The notes under the pieces are model-generated. The model saw only the letters and a list, made by a program, of their open reading frames with translations, was not told the origin of the DNA and did no database searches. This document shows, in pieces, positions 6,826 to 10,663 of a DNA stretch of 10,663 nt. The translations under genes were made by a program, and so were the position numbers. The stretch is from Betaproteobacteria bacterium (GTDB taxonomy: Bacteria; Pseudomonadota; Gammaproteobacteria; Burkholderiales; Burkholderiaceae_C). Position 1 is the first letter of the stretch; every line of letters begins with the position of its first letter. The stretch spans positions 1-10,663 of the forward strand of contig JANXLW010000296.1 of the NCBI GenBank assembly GCA_025354965.1, given 5' to 3'.

Positions 6826-7527
6826 TCAGCTTTGCAGATCGAACACTAAAACTTCAGCGCCCTTTCCTTCAGCCAAATGAATGAGGCTTTCGCCTTCCAA
6901 CAATGCTGCGTCGCCGGTACCCAGCGCGACGCCGTTAACACTCAGTTGTCCGCGCACCAGGTGGACATAACTCTTGCGCGTTGCATTCAGCACCAGATCA
7001 ACACTTTGTTCGCCATCCAGCAAAGCGGCATACAGACGCGCATCGGCATGAATCGTGACCGAGCCGTCGGCACCATCAGGTGCGGCGACCAGGCGCAAAT
7101 TTCCAGTCTTTTCGGTCGCGGTAAAAGTCTTTTGCTCGTAACTGGGTTGAATGCCTGTCACATTGGGTTCAATCCAGATTTGCAGCAAATGGGTGGTTTC
7201 ATTGGGTGCATGGTTGAACTCGCTGTGCTGCACGCCGGTACCGGCGCTCATGCGCTGCACATCGCCCGGCGGAATAGCCTTGACGTTGCCCATGCTGTCC
7301 TTGTGTGCCAAAGAGCCATTCAAAACATAGGTAACGATCTCCATATCGCGATGCCCATGGGTACCAAAGCCCTTGCCAGCGTCAATCCAGTCTTCGTTGA
7401 TGACGCGCAGGTTGCCCCAGCCCATGTGCAGTGGGTCGTAGTAGCCGGCAAACGAAAAACTGTGATACGACTTCAGCCAGCCGTGATCGGCATAACCCCG
7501 TTCTTTGGATTTGCGAACTGTCAACAT
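6826..7527 (-). CDS. Pirin family protein, YhhW-like putative quercetin 2,3-dioxygenase
   Basis: A 233-residue bicupin of the bacterial pirin family, the same length class as E. coli YhhW. All four metal ligands are present: H57 and H59 in THGHRDMEI, H101 and E103 in VQHSEFNH, at the very positions of the YhhW ligands. Other hallmarks are YHSFSFAGYYDP (21-32) and the LRVINED segment (40-46). YhhW opens quercetin in vitro, but the natural substrate of this group is uncertain; several members respond to electrophile or oxidative stress. It is the first gene of the operon with DoxX and a WrbA-like protein, divergent from a LysR regulator. The ATG has AGGAG at 8 bases spacing. Regulation by the neighbouring LysR protein is supported by a dyad centred at 7610. 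Confidence 0.93.
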   Translation of the reverse strand: MLTVRKSKERGYADHGWLKSYHSFSFAGYYDPLHMGWGNLRVINEDWIDAGKGFGTHGHRDMEIVTYVLNGSLAHKDSMGNVKAIPPGDVQRMSAGTGVQHSEFNHAPNETTHLLQIWIEPNVTGIQPSYEQKTFTATEKTGNLRLVAAPDGADGSVTIHADARLYAALLDGEQSVDLVLNATRKSYVHLVRGQLSVNGVALGTGDAALLEGESLIHLAEGKGAEVLVFDLQS

Positions 7528-7554
7528 GACAAATGCTCCTATTAAGGCCTGAAC

Positions 7555-7584
7555 TTTAGATTCATCCGTTGCCGCGGCAGTCCA
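7555..7584 (-). promoter_or_regulatory. Candidate sigma-70 promoter for the pirin operon
   Basis: On the minus strand, TGGACT (7579-7584; four of six matches to TTGACA) and TCTAAA (7555-7560; four of six to TATAAT) are separated by 18 bases. The implied transcription start near 7548 leaves a leader of about 20 bases with the Shine-Dalgarno inside. The spacer contains the 10-base perfect palindrome TGCCGCGGCA (7570-7579). Both hexamers are weak, which suits a promoter that needs an activator. Confidence 0.4.
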
Positions 7585-7600
7585 CGCGATTTGATGGCAT

Positions 7601-7619
7601 CATTCAAAATATTCGAATG
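7601..7619. promoter_or_regulatory. LysR-type binding dyad CATTC-N9-GAATG (T-N11-A)
   Basis: CATTC (7601-7605) and GAATG (7615-7619) form a perfect 5-base inverted repeat around a 9-base AT-rich core, and contain the T-N11-A signature (T7604, A7616) of LysR-family sites. The centre at 7610 lies about 62 bases upstream of the predicted pirin transcription start (7548), the usual place of the LysR recognition site. It also lies just before the proposed lysR start at 7633, where binding would allow autoregulation. The motif would fall inside the coding frame if the longer lysR start at 7591 were used. Confidence 0.5.
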
Positions 7620-7632
7620 CACGGAGAATAAA

Positions 7633-8571
7633 TTGCAAACCGCCCGCGATGTTTTGACACCCGACGCCCTGGCCATGCTGCAGACCATTGCAGGCTGTGG
7701 CAGCTTTGCCGCGGCGGCCCGTGAACTGGGTCTGGTGCCCAGCGCGCTGACCTACCGGGTGCGCCAGATTGAAGATGCACTGGACGTTCTGCTGTTTGAT
7801 CGCAGCTCGCGTCAGGCCCGCCTGACCGAAGCTGGCGCTGAACTGCTGCGCGAAGGTGGGCGTCTGCTGGCGGAAATTGATGCAGTGGCAAACCGCGTCA
7901 AGCGTGTCGCTACCGGCTGGGAGCCGCAACTGACGATTGCGGTGGACAGCATCATCTCCAAAGTCACCGTCATGGAACTGTGCGAGAACTTTTTTACCCT
8001 GGACCCACCGACCCGCATCAAGCTGCTTGATGAAACCCTTTCTGGAACGCTGGCTGCGGTGGTTTCGGGCCGGGCCGATCTGGCACTAGGCGTTGCCGAG
8101 TCAAGCACCAACGCCGGTATTCATGGCAAGCCGCTGGGCGATGTAAGTTTTGTCTACGCACTGGCACCCCATCACCCGCTGGCCAGCGCAGTCGAACCAC
8201 TGAAGGATGAAGTGATACGCCAGCATCGGGCCGTGGCAGTGGCCGATACCGTTACCCGTGGCGACGGTGTTACTTCCGGCTTGCTGGGCGGGCAGGACGT
8301 TTTTACCGTGGCGAACATGAATGATAAGCTGGACGCGCAACTGCGTGGCCTGGGCAGTGGCTTCCTGCCTGAATGCATGGCCCGTGCCTACATTGAAACC
8401 GGTCGCCTGGTGGTGAAACGAATGGACCGGCCACAACGCATTGTGCGAGTCAACTACGCTTGGCGAAGTGTCACCAAGTCAGGTCAGGGCCGCGCCCTGC
8501 AGTGGTGGCTGAACCAGCTGGAAAGCCCAACTACCCGGGCTGCTTTGCTGGAGCGTCACCGAGGCGTGTAA
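7633..8571 (+). CDS. LysR family transcriptional regulator
   Basis: A 312-residue regulator from the TTG at 7633. The N-terminal winged helix-turn-helix covers about 8-66: LTPDALAMLQTIAGCGSF, the SALTYRVRQIEDAL recognition region (37-50) and the wing with LLFDRSSRQARLTEAG. A linker helix follows (about 67-95), then a two-lobe effector domain (about 98-300, opening with PQLTIAVDSII). Start choice: this TTG has CGGAG 6 bases upstream, the family begins close to LTPDALAML, and a LysR-type dyad lies just upstream; a longer version starting at 7591 (TTG) or 7594 (ATG) stays open but lacks a clear Shine-Dalgarno. It is divergent from the pirin - DoxX - flavodoxin operon, its likely target, and 37 bases upstream of the renalase-like gene. 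The effector is unknown; quinones or other electrophiles are a guess from the neighbours. Confidence 0.9.
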   Translation: MQTARDVLTPDALAMLQTIAGCGSFAAAARELGLVPSALTYRVRQIEDALDVLLFDRSSRQARLTEAGAELLREGGRLLAEIDAVANRVKRVATGWEPQLTIAVDSIISKVTVMELCENFFTLDPPTRIKLLDETLSGTLAAVVSGRADLALGVAESSTNAGIHGKPLGDVSFVYALAPHHPLASAVEPLKDEVIRQHRAVAVADTVTRGDGVTSGLLGGQDVFTVANMNDKLDAQLRGLGSGFLPECMARAYIETGRLVVKRMDRPQRIVRVNYAWRSVTKSGQGRALQWWLNQLESPTTRAALLERHRGV

Positions 8572-8608
8572 AGTGCAACACATACAACAACATTTGGAGC
8601 TGCCGGCC

Positions 8609-9688
8609 ATGACCACTTCCACGTCCAGAATCAAAGCCAATTCAGACCCTCAATCCAGACATATCGCCATCATCGGCGCCGGTATGGCGGGCATCGCCTG
8701 CGCCCGCACCCTGGTACAAGCCGGCCACCGGGTGAGCGTGTTTGAAAAAAGCCGGGGCTTTGGCGGGCGTATGGCCACACGCCAGAGTGCATTTGGTACT
8801 TTTGACCACGGCGCCCAGTATTTCACCGCGCGCGACCAGCGCTTTGTGCGGACCTTGCAAACCGTGCCGGGCTTGTGCAAACCCTGGAGTGCCAACACGG
8901 TGCGGGTACTCAATGAGCATGGCCAGATTGCCGCTGCCGGTCTGCCGGCACAGGAAGCCCACTGGGTGCCGATTCCGGCCATGAACGCGCTGGTTGGGCG
9001 CTGGGCGCAACCACTGATGGAGGCACACCAGGTCGAACTCGAAACACGCGTGATGCGGCTGGATCGCGACGCCCTCAACCCGCACCTGTGGCAGCTTCAC
9101 ACCCAGGGGCTTGCTGGCGCACAACATGTGTATTCGGGTTTTGACGCGGTGCTGCTGGCCATCCCCGCCGAACAGGCGCGTTTGCTATTGAATACTTCGC
9201 AAAAAGCTGACCACCTGGCGCAACAACTCGACATGGTGCAGGTGGCACCCTGCTGGACCCTGATGCTGGCGTTTCCACAAGCCATGCAGCCGGGTTTGTC
9301 CACCCTGGGACCGCAGTGGAACGCCGCCCGCAGCACACACCACCGCATCGCCTGGCTGGCGCGCGAATCAAGCAAGCCGGGGCGCGGTGCGGTGGAGCGC
9401 TGGACCGTGCAGGCCAGCGCGGCCTGGTCGCAAGAACACCTGGAAGACGATGCCAAACGGGTGCAGGCCAAGTTGCTCAAGGCCTTCTCCGAAGTCACCG
9501 GCATCCGGGCCGAACCGGCCCATGTGGACAGCCGGCGCTGGCGCTATGCGCAGACCACCCGACCCTTGGGAAAATCGCATCTGTGGGATGCCACCACCGG
9601 CCTTGGCGTGTGCGGCGACTGGTGTCTGGGGCACCGGGTGGAAGACGCCTTTATCTCTGGCCTGGAGCTGGCACTTACCGTTGCATGA
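8609..9688 (+). CDS. Renalase-like NAD(P)/FAD-dependent oxidoreductase
   Basis: A 359-residue flavoprotein. The dinucleotide-binding motif IAIIGAGMAGIACARTL (19-35) with E46 at the end of the second strand, followed by GFGGRMATR (50-58), is the FAD-binding signature of the amine-oxidase/renalase group. DHGAQYFTARD (66-76) is typical of bacterial renalase relatives, and GVCGDWCLGHRVEDAFISG (333-351) is the C-terminal FAD-contact segment. Bacterial renalases oxidise aberrant dihydro-isomers of NAD(P)H; that reaction is possible here but not shown by the sequence. The ATG at 8609 is favoured because TTTGGAG ends 9 bases before it and the FAD motif begins soon after; a GTG at 8573 in the same frame overlaps no clear ribosome site. 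It follows lysR and its stop overlaps the gluQ start (ATGA), implying translational coupling. Confidence 0.88.
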   Translation: MTTSTSRIKANSDPQSRHIAIIGAGMAGIACARTLVQAGHRVSVFEKSRGFGGRMATRQSAFGTFDHGAQYFTARDQRFVRTLQTVPGLCKPWSANTVRVLNEHGQIAAAGLPAQEAHWVPIPAMNALVGRWAQPLMEAHQVELETRVMRLDRDALNPHLWQLHTQGLAGAQHVYSGFDAVLLAIPAEQARLLLNTSQKADHLAQQLDMVQVAPCWTLMLAFPQAMQPGLSTLGPQWNAARSTHHRIAWLARESSKPGRGAVERWTVQASAAWSQEHLEDDAKRVQAKLLKAFSEVTGIRAEPAHVDSRRWRYAQTTRPLGKSHLWDATTGLGVCGDWCLGHRVEDAFISGLELALTVA

Positions 9689-10635
9689 CCGGCTACGTTG
9701 GAAGATTCGCCCCGTCCCCGACCGGGCCGCTGCACGCTGGCTCGCTGGTCGCCGCCCTGGCCAGTTGGCTGGATACCAGAGCCCATGGCGGCCAGTGGCT
9801 GGTTCGCATGGAAGATGTGGACACCGTGCGCTGCGTACCGGGTATGGACCGCATCATTCTGCAGCAACTCACCCGGTGTGGTCTGCAGGCAGACGCGCCA
9901 CCGGTTTGGCAATCGCCGCGCAGCGAGCTTTACCAGCAGGCGCTTGATCTGCTTGCAAAGCGCGGACTCAGCTACCCCTGCATCTGTTCACGAAAAGACA
10001 TTGAAGCCGCGCTGAATGACCGTGGGCAAACTCGGTCACGCAACATTGAACTCATTTATCCAGGCACCTGCCGCAGTGGCTTTTTCAATCTGGCTGACGA
10101 AGCTGACAAAACCAGTGGTATCCGGCAAGCCTGGCGGCTGCGCACTGACGCCATACCAGTAATTCAGTGGACAGACCGGCGCCTGGGTACCCAGCAGCAG
10201 AACGTCGAAACCGAGGTTGGCGACTTTGTACTCAAGCGCGCCGATGACTGCTTTAGCTACCAGTTGGCAGTGGTGGTGGATGATGCGGCGCAAGGCGTCA
10301 CCGACGTGGTACGCGGAGAAGATCTGAGCGATAACACGGCACGACAAATCCTGCTGCAACGATACCTGGGTCTGCCGACACCACGCTATCTGCATACGCC
10401 GCTGGTACTGGGCACCAACCAGGAGAAGTTGTCCAAACAGAACGGCGCGCAAGCGATTGATGGCAGCGACCCACTGACCGCCCTCAATAGCGCCGCTAGT
10501 GTGTTGGGGCTACCAGCCTGCACAGACAGCGTGGCCGGCGCACTTGCGGCTTGGGTCAAGGCCTGGGAGTTTTTCCCCAGTTACCGCCCTCGTCTCTCTA
10601 CAATCCCTGACAGTGAACGCGACAAAACCCTCTAA
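9685..10635 (+). CDS. gluQ: Glutamyl-queuosine tRNA(Asp) synthetase
   Basis: A 316-residue paralogue of the catalytic half of glutamyl-tRNA synthetase. It activates glutamate and attaches it to queuosine at position 34 of tRNA(Asp). Evidence: N-terminal GRFAPSPTGPLHAGSL (6-21) with HAGS as the HIGH motif; RMEDVD (41-46) for the amino acid and ATP pocket; a zinc site made of C99 and C101 (YPCICSR) with Y125 and C129 (YPGTCR), matching the Cys-Cys-Tyr-Cys set of E. coli GluQ; DVVRGEDL (207-214); and KLSKQ (248-252) as the KMSKS motif. It lacks the anticodon-binding half of GluRS, as expected. The ATG overlaps the preceding stop codon. The open frame continues upstream to 9316 inside the oxidoreductase gene, but that extension is antisense-free overlap without homology, so it is excluded. 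Confidence 0.95.
   Translation: MTGYVGRFAPSPTGPLHAGSLVAALASWLDTRAHGGQWLVRMEDVDTVRCVPGMDRIILQQLTRCGLQADAPPVWQSPRSELYQQALDLLAKRGLSYPCICSRKDIEAALNDRGQTRSRNIELIYPGTCRSGFFNLADEADKTSGIRQAWRLRTDAIPVIQWTDRRLGTQQQNVETEVGDFVLKRADDCFSYQLAVVVDDAAQGVTDVVRGEDLSDNTARQILLQRYLGLPTPRYLHTPLVLGTNQEKLSKQNGAQAIDGSDPLTALNSAASVLGLPACTDSVAGALAAWVKAWEFFPSYRPRLSTIPDSERDKTL
10599..10604 (+). promoter_or_regulatory. Candidate -10 box TACAAT near the end of gluQ
   Basis: TACAAT matches five of six positions of the -10 consensus and lies within the last codons of gluQ, nine bases before a GTG that opens a new frame to the window edge. No good -35 hexamer is seen 16-18 bases upstream. If active it would give a leader of only a base or two. 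Confidence 0.25.
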
Positions 10636-10663
10636 CCCCGACGCTGCATTGCCACCGGACTCA
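10613..10663 (+). CDS. Possible N-terminus of the next gene, cut by the window edge
   Basis: From the GTG at 10613 a frame stays open to the edge (17 codons, reading MNATKPSNPDAALPPDS). It overlaps the end of gluQ by 23 bases in another frame. A TACAAT box stands just upstream, and there is no clear Shine-Dalgarno. The Pro/Ser/Asn-rich start would fit a flexible cytosolic N-terminus. Too little is present to name a family, and the frame may be open by chance. Confidence 0.25.
   Translation, partial: MNATKPSNPDAALPPDS

Noticed and set aside
9316..9684. N-terminal extension of gluQ by 123 residues
   Set aside because: It lies within the oxidoreductase gene, and GluQ proteins start just before GRFAPSPTG, matching the ATG at 9685.

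Overview
The window reads as a chromosomal segment of a Gram-negative betaproteobacterium, most likely Burkholderiales and probably Comamonadaceae (Rhodoferax/Polaromonas-like). This rests on family resemblance of the proteins, moderately high GC, several TTG starts and -10 boxes close to start codons; it is inference, since no database search was possible. Coding density is high, no gap exceeds 110 bases, and no tRNA, rRNA, CRISPR array or insertion sequence is visible.

Region 1 (34-4887, minus strand, read right to left) is a tightly packed three-gene operon: a TonB-dependent outer-membrane receptor, a short exported periplasmic binding protein of the ABC_sub_bind type, and a membrane-bound hybrid histidine kinase with a BarA-like periplasmic domain and a C-terminal receiver. 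No ABC permease or ATPase gene is present. The set could form a sensing chain across outer membrane, periplasm and inner membrane, and it is the best candidate in the window for an under-described system.

Region 2 (4984-5721, plus) is a single gene for a short TrhO-type rhodanese (tRNA U34 hydroxylation family). It starts with TTG directly behind a -10-like box and has no Shine-Dalgarno, so it may be leaderless.

Region 3 (5753-7527, minus) is an apparent operon pirin - DoxX - WrbA-like flavodoxin, a redox/electrophile-stress type set. It is divergent from a LysR regulator (7633-8571, plus). The gap between them holds a good LysR-type dyad (CATTC-N9-GAATG, with T-N11-A) about 62 bases upstream of a predicted pirin transcription start, which suggests that the LysR protein controls the pirin operon and itself.

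Region 4 (8609-10635, plus) follows lysR on the same strand: a renalase-like FAD oxidoreductase and gluQ (glutamyl-queuosine tRNA(Asp) synthetase), translationally coupled by an ATGA overlap. A further reading frame may begin at 10613 and leave the window. Two genes, trhO-like and gluQ, concern modification of the tRNA wobble position, but they are far apart and not obviously co-regulated.
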